A DNA stretch of 64,000 bases, from contig NC_133655.1 in NCBI RefSeq assembly GCF_009905375.1, forward strand, positions 166,618,588 to 166,682,587, in the 5' to 3' direction. Below are positions 35,239 through 49,100 of this stretch, in pieces. Positions within the stretch are counted from its first letter, which is position 1. Every line of letters begins with the position of its first letter. Below the pieces are notes generated by a model, which was not told the origin of the DNA, made no database searches, and saw only the letters and a list, made by a program, of their open reading frames with translations. A program made the translations under genes and the position numbers. The stretch is from Apium graveolens. Its lineage: Eukaryota > Streptophyta > Magnoliopsida > Apiales > Apiaceae.

Positions 35239-35440
35239 TTTGGAAACATAAATTTCATTTAAAATTTTGAACTTGATTTAATAAGTTATTTGAAAATTTG
35301 GATTTGAATTCTATTTAAAATCTATTTAAAATCTAGAACATTCATAAATCATTATAAATATGAGAATTTGAAATGACAACTCAAATCATATCATTTTAAA
35401 TCTCTCATTTGAAATGAAATTCAAATTTCCAAACACTCTT
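35237..35440. mobile_element. MITE-like element with ~25-bp inverted ends
   Basis: The left end TTTGGAAACATAAATTTCAT mirrors the right end ATGAAATTCAAATTTCCAAA. The element is about 200 bp, very AT-rich and non-coding. No clear target duplication was found. Confidence 0.5.
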
Positions 35441-35834
35441 TTACAGCCCCTGTAATGGGTGTTGTTTGCTTCGTTATTTGCTGACTCGGCGGAGTGCTTA
35501 GTATTGGAGTCATAAGTTATTTGGAAAGTTGTCAACCAAAGTTGTCCGATTAAACGATGGTTGTCTTGGATTGTTTAATATATTTTTAATTAACTGAGTC
35601 AATCGTTTTTGAATAATTTTTAATATTATTTTAATCATATCCTGCCCCACAAATTTTACTCGAGCAATGCAAAATGAAGCATTAAGAATACATGATAACT
35701 TTGTACGAGTTGTTTAGCGCCGGAGGGAATCTTGAATAAAAATTGTTAAAAATGAGTTGAAAGAGAAACAATATAAAATAATAATTTTTTTGATGATGTG
35801 GAAATTATAAACAAACTTTTGAAATTGTTGGGTG

Positions 35835-36263
35835 GGGCCTAAATATCACTTTAGTTAAAAATGGCCTAAAATGTGACTTCTGAAAATAATGGCCCTAAAT
35901 ATCACTTGAAAACGGTATATTGTGTAACGTTTATGCAAAAGGCTCAAAACGCTATTTTGTGTAGCGTTTTGACACTTTAGTTTTTTTTTATACGTACAAA
36001 ACGTTAGATAAAGTAGCGTTTTGGTTCCAAAACGCTATATGATGTACCATTTGGAGCCAAAACGCTACTTCAACTAACGTGTTACACATTATAAAAAAAT
36101 ATAAAAAAAAAATAAAGTGTCAAAATGCTATACGATGTACCGTTTAAATTTTTGAAAAAAAAATGCAAAATACTAGACAAAGTGCCGTTATGAAATGACA
36201 TGACCATTATTTTTAAAAATAATATTTTGGGTCATTTAACACCTAAAAATGATATTTTGGTCC
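35835..36263. mobile_element. Non-autonomous foldback element, possibly Mutator-like (MULE-MITE)
   Basis: Ends mirror each other over about 33 bp (GGGCCTAAATATCACTTTAG against the reverse of ATGATATTTTGGTCC with its inner TAACACCTAAA). Inside is a second inverted set built from AAAACGCTA/TAGCGTTTT units around poly-T and poly-A tracts. Flanking ATTGTTGGGTG and ATTGCGGGTG could be an imperfect 9-10-bp target duplication, the Mutator size. The internal hairpins may produce small RNAs; that is inference. Confidence 0.55.
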
Positions 36264-37147
36264 ATTGCGGGTGCTCCTAGTCTCATCCAACATTCGGCCA
36301 AACTATGATAATCTGGAATCAGGATATTAATCCCATGTGTTTCAATTTGGTTGATTGAAATGAGAAACATCTCTTCATAATTCGTAAATGACTCACACAT
36401 ACAAACAACCTATTTGAGATTCCAAACCATTCATATATTCATGCTCTTCCTTTCAATTTCCTATTTTCATTTCCATCAACCATTCAAGCACCCCATATTA
36501 TAAAGTTGATATTTTGAAATCCCCCAGGGGAAACACAGTTGCCTTGATCTGTTGCATGGATACGGCACCCGTTTATTAAAAAATTAGCATTTACTCATCC
36601 CTACATTCAATATATACCTGAACAAAGTAATATTTCTCAAAACAAGCATTTTATTAAATCTAAATTGACATTTCATAAGAAGATTAAAAACAGAAGATAT
36701 TTAGCGAGTATGAAATTGTTGCAAAATAATACATTACCATTTTTTATGTCAAATGCCCAGGTATTCAAAGATTTGAGACAAAATTCGGTTCCTAAACAGT
36801 ATTCACAGTAATCTCGGAATTTGTATTATATATTATAGATTCCCCACATAGCCCGATGTACGTGAAAGGACCAGTGTGTGGCTACGAACCAATCCAACTC
36901 CTACAAAATTGAGGCCAACTAGCATTTTCTACTTTTACATTCAGCTAAGCTAACCATTCACATGAACAATTTCATATACATACATCGTGAAGATATGTTA
37001 ACAATGGAGAACTAACATCAGCATTAGCAACTGCAAAAGAGATACACAACTATCCCTTTCTCTACATCAAAGAAAACTAATAGTGCCTGTTTCTTACGGA
37101 TCAATACAACAACCAACTCCACAGATGACCCGAATAAAAATGCTCTT
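36264..37147 (-). other. Downstream region and probable 3' UTR of the HUB2 gene
   Basis: No frame of note. The minus strand carries an AATAAA signal (plus-strand TTTATT at 36650-36655), about 500 bp after the HUB2 stop, a plausible polyadenylation site. The UTR end is not defined by the sequence. Confidence 0.4.
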
Positions 37148-40100
37148 TTATATCTTCACAAAACGGACATCACTTTGTCCAAACGCAGTTCCACAACCTG
37201 GACACTTCCGATGTCGGATCTCTAAATTTCTTTGAATGCAAGGATTGCAAAACAGATGATAGCATTTCACGATAACCACCTGTCAAATACAAAGAAAATC
37301 CAATATGGTCACAAATGGTTTTATATTATTAAGGGCAAGTGACACACCTACTTGTTCTAAATCAGCCAGATTATAATGTCACTTGTCCAGTATTGAAGCC
37401 AGAGGCATTTCACTTTAGGTTAAAAAAGGTTTTGCTTACATTTTTTTTATATTCATTTTAATTTTGTAATTATATATGATGATAGTTAAGGTCATCATCC
37501 AAATATACAATTTATAGATTTTATTTCCTTTTTCCTACTATCAAATAACTCAGAAATCAACATTAATTGAAAAAATTACCCAAAAAAATAACAACTTATA
37601 ATTAAAAATTCTAACTCCTGCATTAAGTAACTAAGTCATAGGAAATTAGCAAAAAAAAAACCAAGTCATAGGTAACTATTCTTTTATTAAAACCCAAATG
37701 AGCTCTGAATGACAGCTTGACTACCAATAACACAAGGTGTCTAAGTTCCCAGATCAAACTGATCATTAAAAGATAAATGCATTGATCTAAATTCTAATAT
37801 AGGCTTCAAAATGCTTGTGCTCACTTTACTACACTCAATCTATCAACTAAAAGAGAAAGTGCATTTTCGCCAACATATCACTTGCGAAACCACACTTCTT
37901 AAACTACCACTTATGTCAAAGTTTACATTTATGTCTACTCCCTTTAAGGAATTTTTAATCCATTTATATTTCTATGAGTTTTATTACATAAGTTTTCTTC
38001 GACCCTAAAACAAAGTCATTAAAATAGGAAGTGGAGGTGAAAACCCACAAACTTAGCTGAGATAGATAGAATGTGCTCAATTGGAACCAACTGTGAATTT
38101 TAGTATTGCAGGTGGTAATTTAACAACATAGTTTTGTAAGTGATATATCAGCTAAAATGCAAGTACACAAAAAATTACTATGGACAGTTCTAAAGACTTT
38201 CTACTTTCTGGTTCATAGTGGGTACTGGGGAGGGGGAGGGGGACTATATTATCTTCCTAGGCGTTACTAATCCTCTCAACATGGACGGATTGAAATGGTT
38301 AGTTATTATAGATACCTTAGGAATCAAGTGAGGAGCAAGATAAGTGAAAGAAGACCTATACTAAATGCTGTTTTTTCCCTATAGTCGACATACTATCAAG
38401 TACAGGCTGCAGGGAGGTGAGAATCGAACTCTATACCTCTTTTAACACAAGGAGCACCTTTCACACCCGGCTTGGGCACCGCGATTCTCAATAGTCCATG
38501 GGTTAATAATCCCATGAAACAAGCATAGCCCAATGCTTAAAATGACTTTAGCAACAAATGGAGCCTTAGGCACTAGCCATTATCTATTACGTCAGCATAT
38601 TTACTTCCTAAACTGCATAGTGCAGATGGATGGTGCCACATGATATACTAGACACAAAAATTACAAGATAGTGCAAGGGACATTCCCATTTAAAAAACAA
38701 TAAGATTGTTTTTATTTAAAATATAGATGGATACGGGATTATATAAATTGTACGACCATGAAAATGATGTTTGCATACCTCTTTTGGTCTATCGAAACAT
38801 ACTCCACATTTGAGAATACCCTTGCAATCCTTGATTTCATCCTGGAGCTTCTGAATGGCAGCCTCCCCTGTTTCTGAACTAATCTCGTCAACTTTTCCAT
38901 TTAGTTCTAAGAGCTCATCATCAAGCTTCTTTCTCTCACTTCTGGTAACAGGAACTCAGTGAGTCAATGCAAACAAGAAGGATTAGTGTGGAAGGCATAA
39001 CATATAGGAAATAAGACCTTTCAATGTCCAGTTCCTTTTGAATTTCATCCCACTTCCGCTGCACCTGCTCATATTCCTTCTCAGATGAAGAAACCGCAGA
39101 TTTCAGCCATTTCAATTCCTTCTCAGCATCTGAAAGTTCCCACTTTGCGTTTTCCAGGTTAATTGCAAGTTGTCTATCCTCTTGAGTAGATTTCAAAGCT
39201 TCCAAAATTGAAACTTTCATCTGCTGTTCACCATGAGCTATCCTCACTTTTAAAGATTCCAACACTGCATTGACTTGTTGAAGTTGCTTTGCCAATGCTT
39301 GCTTCTCAAGAAGTAGGGAATTTTGTGCCTGCTTTGTCTTCACACTCTCAGAAACCAGCTGCAGTTAAAAAAAACCTCAGTAAGGTAATATATTTTGTCC
39401 ACCAAGAGGAATACTGTTTTAGAAAAAGGAATCTCGTGAACAGAAAAGGACCTTAATATTGTATTCATCTCTTTCCGTAACCTGCTGTAACAGATGTTGG
39501 TTTTGTGTCTGCATATCTTCATATGCTTGACCAATTGTCTGAACCACAGAAAAGGGGAGTCAACAAAATGAGAATACATACACATGCTCACACATGACAA
39601 ATACACCTTTTATAGCTAATCTTTCACCTCGATCTCAGAAATATAAGCCTCCGTTTCTCCATCTTTAATTTTAATAGCCTCTGTGAGCTCCAGAACATCT
39701 CTGCAGTCAAAGTAATATTTACTTATATAAATTTGCAGATTAAAATCTCTATAGGGACCATAGTGTATGCCCCCCAAAAGAAGATAAAACAATCAAGGAC
39801 CAAGTAAAAAACTGAGACTAACATTGCAAAAACTTTCTTAAGCATTAAAGGTACGTTCAATTCTCCCACAGTATTAAAATCCGATTCGATACACCTTAGC
39901 ATTAGTTGGTAACTTGGTTGTCAGGAAATTGTTTTGGTTTACTCAAGTAGGAAGTTAAGAGGGCAGAGTCTTATAGTCAATAATCTAAACATGCATATTA
40001 ATGAAATGTATTTCATATCTTAATTCCTTTAAATAATACCTAGTAGTTACCACTTCTACTATCATCATTAGGCACAACCCAGAACCAGAGGATGTTCTAG

Positions 40101-43100
40101 TCCTAGAAAAGCTTAAAAGCAGCTAGAAGGTTCGGATGTCAAGAGTTGTCATGACAGAGAGCAAATGCTTTCTAAGTGGTACCATTAAACTTTGTAGATC
40201 TTGAAATTTATTCCTAATTTACCTAATAAACGTCGACGGTCAGTAGCCCTAGCAGGAATCTTTCTAGGGTACTCCCAAAAATGTTAATAGTGGGAAATGC
40301 AAAACGTCCTTTTTTGAGAGAACTCATATACAAATAAATAGACACATATTATATAAACATCCAAAGCATTATGAGTAAAACAGGCCAAATAGTACTCCAT
40401 GAGATATGAATCCCCACCCTACTTCAAAGTAAAAACTTGTGTCATATCTCAACCAACTCTGCTATCAAAAATTTGTTAACATAACACAATATTACGTCAT
40501 GTTTAAAATCAGAGTGATTATTTATGAAGCAGTTCAGACAAAACCAAATACGAATCGTGTTTCTGATTAAATAACAGAACAAGAGACAAGACCTTTCAAC
40601 AGCATCATGTTTGGTCCTCAAATTAGCTATTTCAGATTCTGCAGCAGATAATCTTTGTACGCAAGCTGCCTCTGCTTCATTTGCAGCTTTCACCCTCAAC
40701 TCTAAACCATGTTCTTCCAATGCATTTCTTAAAACAGCTGCTTGAGCATGAGCTCTCTTTTCTGATTCTTTAATTTCCCTCACATCTCTAAACCAGGAAG
40801 AATTTACATATGATAAGTATATCTATGGAACAATGGTCATATGAACTAACACTTGCTCATCAATATAAAATTTGTAGCTCACAACTACTACAACAAATGA
40901 GCATCAGACAAAATGGACAACTCTATTTTCCTTTCTCTATTTTACTTTCTCTGAAAAAAATATTAGAAAGGTTAATGCTAATTTTGGCCAAAATGCTCTG
41001 ATATCCTTAAATTTGACCAAATGGGCCAACATTACTACTACATTTCATTGACACTTAAACCTGCTAGTTTATTTTACGGAAATTCTGCCAGAAATGCACT
41101 TGTAACTCGGAGATAATTTTTTTCCCATAAAGGTCAACAACAAAACCTTAATACACATATATGCCTCCACCGAGGCACGAACATTCAAACTCTTTTTACC
41201 AAGAGACAAGGGGGTATCCACTAGGCTTACAATGAAATAGTACATCTTGCAAGTCAGAAAACATCATCTGCAAAGCATGTGCATTTTTTATGACCAGATA
41301 TCATTAAATTTGTTTACCAAGTTTATGTCAGTTAAATGAATCATAGATATCCAACTGGCCAACTTATAACCAGAGGATTCAGCTGCTTTATCATTAAGCT
41401 GCAACATTTAAAAGACCAATTTTAGTTTTACATTTTTTTCATTCCTATACTATGTTCATGTTCTTCTCTTCGAAAGTCAATGTGGCAATAATGGTCTAGA
41501 GTGTAGCAACTTTCGTGTTACATGTTATATGTTGATGACTCTTTACAGATTTTAGAACGGCTTGGGATAATCCAAACACAATGTATATGTTTCCATGCTG
41601 TGTAAAATTAAGAGTCTGCAGATAGTTAGCATTACAAAAGTAAGTGATAAAAAAGCTGCCACTTAAAATTCTACATATTCTAATACTCTCCTGGACTTGC
41701 AAATTGCTAACTCTAAACTTCTATATATCTTGTAATATATTTTATTTGCCTGCCCTGAAAAAGTACCAAATTATAAATAACTCTTGCTGAACTTAAAAAA
41801 AAAAAGATATCTTAAGTCCAACCCGAGTACGGTGGAGTTGGGAGAGTATGTAACAAGTATGCACAAGTCAGGAAAACAAAATATAAAATGAAACGTAAAA
41901 ATATAATAAATGAAAAGCGAAGAAAAGTGAATAGCCAACAAAGTGCAAAAGATGTCTCTCTTAGTCTAAAATACTCACTTTTGCAGTGTCAATGAATATA
42001 TGCTACATGATCACTACATAATTAAAATAGGATTAAATATTTGATAAGCATGTGAAAATCTTGCCAATTTTTTATATATGCTCTTTAACATTTGCATAAG
42101 TTTCCAAATATTTTCACAACCTTACTTACCACTCTTAACAAAATTCTATCTTTTACTACGATACTTATTTTTGCAGTGTCAAGGAATATATAGTAATGTC
42201 CGGTAAGAGTGGAGACAGAACAATCTTAACCAGGACCATTCATCATCACCTCTATTAATGTCATGTCAAGCTTTTAAGCACTGTTATCATGAAGACGACT
42301 AGCCGGCGCGAAGGTGATCGGGCGCCGAGAGCCTCAAAGCCCGACTTGGTGCCGTGCTAACCATGTCTATGGCGTACCGCCCGATCCAATTGACAGTACA
42401 CAAAAAAAAGATGGAGATAAAAATGATATCAAGATGGACGACTTTGCTTAATATTCATCATTCTTATGTTTTTAACTGCTTGGACATGTTTAATTTATGA
42501 ATATGAATGTTATTATGCAGTCACTATGCCTAATTTGAACTTGTCATTCTATTGCTTGTAATTTAAATTATGGAATTGATGTGCTTATATTTTATTAAAT
42601 CTAGTGAGCATATGTATAATGAACAAGTTGTACAACCTTCTTCCTGTGGCAATCAAAATTCATAACAGGAACCCCATTCAATGTCTGTTCTTTTCTGATC
42701 CAAAATTAAGACTTAAAGACAAAAGCTACTTACTCGGTGCAATAAAATTTGTGAAAAGAACATGCAGCACAAACAAATATACAACTCTTATAGTCACCTT
42801 GGAATATTTTAACAAATAACAAACCACTTCACTAATTACTTGTTCTTTCTGGAAATGGAATATGTTAGCGCTTTGTACTAATATGCTTCGATTATTATCA
42901 AGAGTACACACTTTCTGCCAAACAGTAGACAGATCATTATTTACACCAAACATCACCATCACTTATTTTGCCTTACAATAATAAAACAATGATTAGTTCC
43001 ACCGCTGATATTATAAAAAGTTGTACGAAACCGAAGAACATAAATCCTTATGCGAGATTTAGCTACAGCAAAGATGTTTACCTGTTGTCATATATCTGTT

Positions 43101-46100
43101 GGCCTACCATGTCCAGGAAAATGAGCAATTCTTGTTTTTCCTTTTGCAATTTCTCACTCTGATACAAGCAACAAACAAGCCACCAGAATTCATATGTTAA
43201 ATCAGTTTGACGCCACGAAGACGGAAATAAAAATATATTGAGGAACAAATTAATCTGGTATTTTACTTACAATTTCCTTCAGAGATTTGAGCCTAGCCAT
43301 TTGCTCGGCGCATTTATCAACCAAATTTCTCTTTTCACTAGTCTACCAAAACAAAAAAGAAGGTAAAATTTCAAAGAAAAAAGTAGTTCAGCAAACATGC
43401 ATGTTATTATTTGCTAGCACAGTTTCATATTGGATGTACTTCTTAAAATTTTGACTTGTAATTAAAAATGGACAATTTCTCAAGGTAATACATGTCTTTT
43501 GTGTTTATACATAACCTAAATTCTCTAGAGTTCCACAACAAATAACCTGTACGTTATATTAACATGAGCAGCATACAATCAAAGGAAGACGGAACCTTTT
43601 CACCCAGCAAGGCTTTTAATGACAGGGAATTTTCACGTAGAGTAAGAACTTCATCAGCTGTCTCCTTCCAACTAGTCAACTGGGATTCCATCAGTCCCAA
43701 TTCTTTCGACAGAGCTGATGCCATCACGTGAAATTCTGTTTTAATATCTTTTCTTCCTGGAGGAGGTAATGTTTTTTAGAAGCCAACTTTAACATAACCG
43801 AATATAAAGTACAAGAAGGTAAACTTTTAAACCTGAATCTTCCAAAGTTTCTTCCATTTTAATCTCTAACTCATTATTTTCAGTGATACACTTCTGCAAT
43901 TGCTGCTCAAGTTCCTTAATCATAGATTCAGCATTACTAATTTTATTCTTTGCAACATCTGCTGCTTCTGCTTTTCCATTCAATTCTTTCTCCCTTCGCA
44001 TGACGAAAGACCTGTCAGCCTGGAATCCAACTTTAATAAATACATCATTAAAACCAGAAAAAAGAAATGCATATAGCATCGCAGCTTCACCTGCAGTGCA
44101 TCTGTCAACATCTTGTACCGTTCTGCTTCGGCAGACCAATGTTGGAGCTGGTCATTCAGTGAAGTGTATGGACGGGATGAATGGACAAACTTATTATCAT
44201 TCAGTTCATTCTACAAGAGCACCATAACTAGTAAATTTAGATAAATTCACCAATTTTTTGTCAAAATGAAACTATTACATGTATTTATGAAAAGGAAAAG
44301 AAAAAACAGATACACAACCTGAAGAATTTGCAGCTGTTTGGACAAGATCACATTGTCCTCACGAGCATCTTGTAGCTCAGCAAAACGATCAGCTGCCAAT
44401 ATCTACATAAAAGAGGTAAGAATGGTAGCAGCATCAGTAGATGTATATGTAGTTATGTACTCTTGTATGAGAGAGTAAGAAAACAAGAGAGTTGACTAAA
44501 ATATACACACCTTTGTTTCCTCTATTAAATCTTTCAATTCACGTAAACCCATAGACTTATCTGCATGCTTTTCTGGTGACAAACTTCCATTTGCGGCCCC
44601 TGAAACTAGACTATGCACACCAGATGCCGCATCCTTCTGCATTTTAAGGTTAACCAGTCTTCTTCTACTTTCTTCGAGTTCAGCCATGCTCTCTTCCAGC
44701 TCACCTTTTGAGAAAAGTCAGGCATTCATCAAAAACACAAAACTAACTATTTTACATGGTTCTAATAATCCAGAGGTTGAATAATAGTTCTAATAAGCAT
44801 AATTCAGAGGTTATCAACAACCTCTAGATATACGAGTCCTAAACTGAACAAAGCATATGTAAAGCAAATATTTAGAATCCGATGCAAACTTGATTTTTAA
44901 TCAAGACTGAAAAAACAAAAGGGTGCATCATGTAATCTTTAAGTCAAAACACATCTTATGGATATTAGAAACCTGCAAGACGTTTAATCTCTGATTGATC
45001 CATTGAATGACTACCAATACATGCCTGAATCTCATCAGCATATTCTTTATGCTTCAAATGTAGAATATCGATCACCTCATGCAGATTATTAGCCTCCTCT
45101 TTCATCATATTATCAATCTTAGACAACTGCACAACAGTATCTGCATACTCCAGAATGTAACAGAGCACATTGTCAATTCTAAATGGTTATGAAGAAAAAC
45201 AGTATCTAACATTGATATAAGAAACAGCAAAGTGTATACCGACTTGAATTTAGTCCTGACAAAAGTACTTTTCCAGTGATTTAAGCAGCTGTTTGTAAAA
45301 GTGTGGCTTACATACATAAATAGTCGATGCTTTGTCTAATTGTTATTAGTATATTTTTCTTGTGCTTTCCGGAAAACAAAGTACATCCTATTATTTATCA
45401 CAGGTACCGGACTAGCTTTAGCAGATAGTCGGAAAGCAACAAAAGGAGTTCCATAATCTAGCGAATTATAATAATAAGTGATGTTTATATATAGTATTAC
45501 TTAATTATAGGCAAGTTTCCCGACCTTCTCCGGATGGCTTCCCATGCAAAACCTGCCTTATGCTTTCAGCTTTGTCTCTTTGTGCCTCAATAGTATCTTC
45601 CAGGAATTTCATCATTTCTAGAGTTGCAGAATGACGAGAAGCAAGTGCTTCTCTAACATATAGAGATCCATCGCTTCCACAGCTCAATTCTAATAATCTA
45701 CAAAGAAACATCTCCTCTGCAGGACATGATGGAACTGAACCTAAATTACAGATAAGATACAATTAATCAATGCATTTATGGGGATCACCAGTATCATGCA
45801 AAGTAAACTAATATCGTTAAAAACCTCTAACACGGTCTGCACGATCCAACATCTGTATCGTACTTTTTCCTGCCCCAGCACGTGCGCCAAGAAAAATCAA
45901 ATCATCAACCAACTACATCAGAAGAGCAAGGAAAATATTTAAAATAATAATAACATAAATTACATAGTGACAGCAGAATAACGAGATGTGCAAAAGATGA
46001 AGCAACCTGATTCCATAGTTGGTTCACTGTGATTAATATCTCATCATATGAGGACTGTTTGTCCTTCAGTTCTCTTATTCTGCCTTCAAGATTGTGCAAC

Positions 46101-49100
46101 TCATGCTTCTGCACGTCTAACTGCTGAACAAGTTTCTGATTCTGATACTGCAGAACTGCTGCGTCAACCTGCAACAAGGAAAGTTAATTCACCAAATAAA
46201 TACCCATGAAATAAAAGCAAAAGATGCATTACTCTTATTGGTGAAAATTAGAAGCAAGCATAGTGAAGTTCATAGTGTATGATATCAATCAAGGAATTTA
46301 GAGTTATCATTAAATACTCTACATTGTTATTTTATCACATTGTCATCAAAATATATAAGTATGTAGAGGTAGTCCAAAAGAATAGCGCATGCTTGAAATA
46401 CTGTCACATACAAAAATCAGTACCAGTACCCTTCTGATTTAATTTCACAATTTAAGCATTGCAAACATATTTTATACAAGGGCAATTTAACTGAAGTAGA
46501 AAAAAGAGGTAACATCATGTACTAAGCAGTGGGTTGTTAATCCTAAGTTTCTACAAGTTTCTACAATTACATTGATTTACCTAGCTTTTTACAAGTAAAC
46601 TGCCTCCCTCATATTATTATTACCATTGGACCATATGATATTAGACTTCACTTGACGAGTTGGACTTCGATGCAAATTTATTATAAATAATTTCCTCCTG
46701 CTGTGGAATCATCATGCAATTGCAGTTGATCTGCAGCTCACTCACCTAAAATTGTTTGGCTTCATGGCTTTATTTGGTTAAAAAGCAAAATATTTTCAAT
46801 ATAAAGGTGGAAGAAAATATGTAAGAGACAAATAGTGACTGAAAAAAAATGTTAAATGATGTTTGTGAAAAAAAATTGAAAGTAGGAATAAACATTCATC
46901 CTTATTCTTTGTGATCAATCTCTAGACTAATTTGGTAATCAAGGAAAGCAAGAATGAAAAGAAAATTATGGATATTAACCAACAAACAGTAAAAACTCAT
47001 TTTGTTTTTTCCAACCAACAAAACTTCATTATTTTCCTACTTGCGATATTATTCCTTGTCAGTTTGGCATCAAGCTTACTTCCTCAAAACCGACATTGCT
47101 GACCATTATTCAATTACGTAGTTCTCCAAAACTATCAATTATTTTCTACAAATAACAACTTAATTCAGTACCTAGTGCCTCACTAATTCCTACGTCACCT
47201 GGACTTGGGTACGGGTGTTGGACACGGGTCAGGATCCGGGTGCCAAACTCTTACCTTAAAAAACTAGGATCCATGGATATGAAACCAAAATTGATCACAG
47301 GTGCGAGGATTTGGCATATAACCTTTACATATGTGATAATATACCTATTATTATATTTTTTACATTTTTATAAAGTTGGTGTTTTTTACAAATGGAACAT
47401 ATACGTAAGTGTACACATCGAATTTATAGCATAAATCAAACAAATAGCTTTAAAATAGTTTTCTATAAACATCACTAATATGAAACGTTGTTGTGAGGCC
47501 TTCTAAATCATCTTATAGTAGAATGCTTCAAGTTGAAGTGTCTGCTTTTCATTTGAAAGATCCGACTCAAATCCCACACCCACCCTATATCATGCCTGAT
47601 CGAAACAAGTCTGCGGGCAAAACTGAAGAGTCATAGGTAACAGAGAATAATTCCAGTCACCTAGTAACTTCGACACATCAAAACAGCCAAACCCTTGACA
47701 CTGGTTCAGCCGCAACCTTCTTCCACCACTGTAGCTTTAACCAACATCTTTTCTTCCATATCTACTACACCAAATTTGTATCTAGTGTCATGTTCAAATT
47801 TCCAACACTCGACACTCAGATATAAGTATGTACACCCGGACATGATTGTCACTTGTCATGTCGGTCGACTAGTCGACTAAGTGGTGACTGAATGTCAACT
47901 CAACAAGTCAACTAGCTAAATGTCGATATTTCGATCGCCTGGTCGACTAGTCGACTAGTCGAGCTGCTGAATGTATATTTTTTTTTTTGCATGCTGCACT
48001 ACCACATCACATCACAGTTGTATCAGACAATTGTTATTAATCAACTGTTACATATTTCACGTAATTGCAAGTACTTTTCTTTGTTATTATTTGTTAACTT
48101 TTCTAGCTTTTTCATCGTTCTATCCAAGTGTAGGATTCTTAATTCCTTAGAATCTGAAATAAAACATTGTGGAAGGAGTTGGAACTTAGAACCTAGAACT
48201 TAGAAATTTAAAATACATAATATATATACATATGTGTGAGTGTGTTTATATATAGTATTTTTAATTTATAAAAAGCGGAGGTCCGTCGACTCGCCTCGAC
48301 TCTTCGACGTGACAACCATGCACCCGGACACTTATTTCAGGCCAAGAACATATATATTTCTCAAAAAAAAATCGTGTGACATTTGGACACTGTAACCATA
48401 TCGGTGTTCGATACCACGAGCCGAGTCCAGGTGAAGAAGTTTTCTATTAAAGCTAAACCAAGCTTCCAAACCCCTATCCCATAACAAAACCTTTGACCAT
48501 ACATCGATTAACAGAGAAAGAATGAGGAAAAGAAAAAACAAAGAATAGAGAAAGAAAAGGGGAAGAACAGGCCAAAAAAAGTATTTAGAAAGAAAAAAAA
48601 TGGGGCAGTTACGCGCCAAACATATGGCTGACAAAGTTGCAACATACTGCTGCAGGTATCACCTGCCACCACAACCCTTTGCTGCCTCAGATCGTCACTG
48701 TTGTTGCAGGTGCTATTTCTTTTAAGGAATAATGAAATATATTTCTATTGTTAAACAGAATCTTTATATTTTCTGATTCAAAATTGAAGCCTCCTCCCCT
48801 TCTCTGTTAAGGAGACAAAGGTCCTCGTTTTAGACTGACCTCATCTCAGAATATATTGAGAACCCTCACTTACAGCAGGAAAAACCATGAAAACCGAAAA
48901 AACCCAAACAAGGAAACAGAAAAGACAATCCTCCACAACAGGTAAGTCAAGGTACGATAGCCTATCACACTATGAGCTAAGGCTAGAAATGATATCCCCT
49001 TAAAGCCTTCCAATGTTAGATGTAGCTAGGGCCGAGCAGAAAAACCGAAACCGAACCGAAACCGGTAAAAACCGACTAACACCGAACCGATTAAAACCGA

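Larger units (their letters stand above)
40788..43081 (-). other. Large HUB2 intron (2.3 kb) with repeat fragments
   Basis: Between exons 12 and 13. It contains a second SINE-like segment (41161-41232) and an isolated GC-rich block (42295-42395). Other parts are AT-rich. Short open stretches here are not gene-like. Confidence 0.75.

Noticed and set aside
38200..38300. G-rich run GGGGAGGGGGAGGGGG near 38226 as a G-quadruplex regulator
   Set aside because: Single short purine run inside an intron; no supporting context beyond composition.
42604..42819. A 71-codon open frame inside a HUB2 intron as a nested gene
   Set aside because: No domain, no conserved-looking segment and no splice context; ordinary AT-rich intron.
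48332..48634. A 100-codon hydrophobic minus-strand frame in HUB2 intron 1 as a membrane protein
   Set aside because: The Phe/Leu-rich content comes from A-rich plus-strand DNA; no gene signals.
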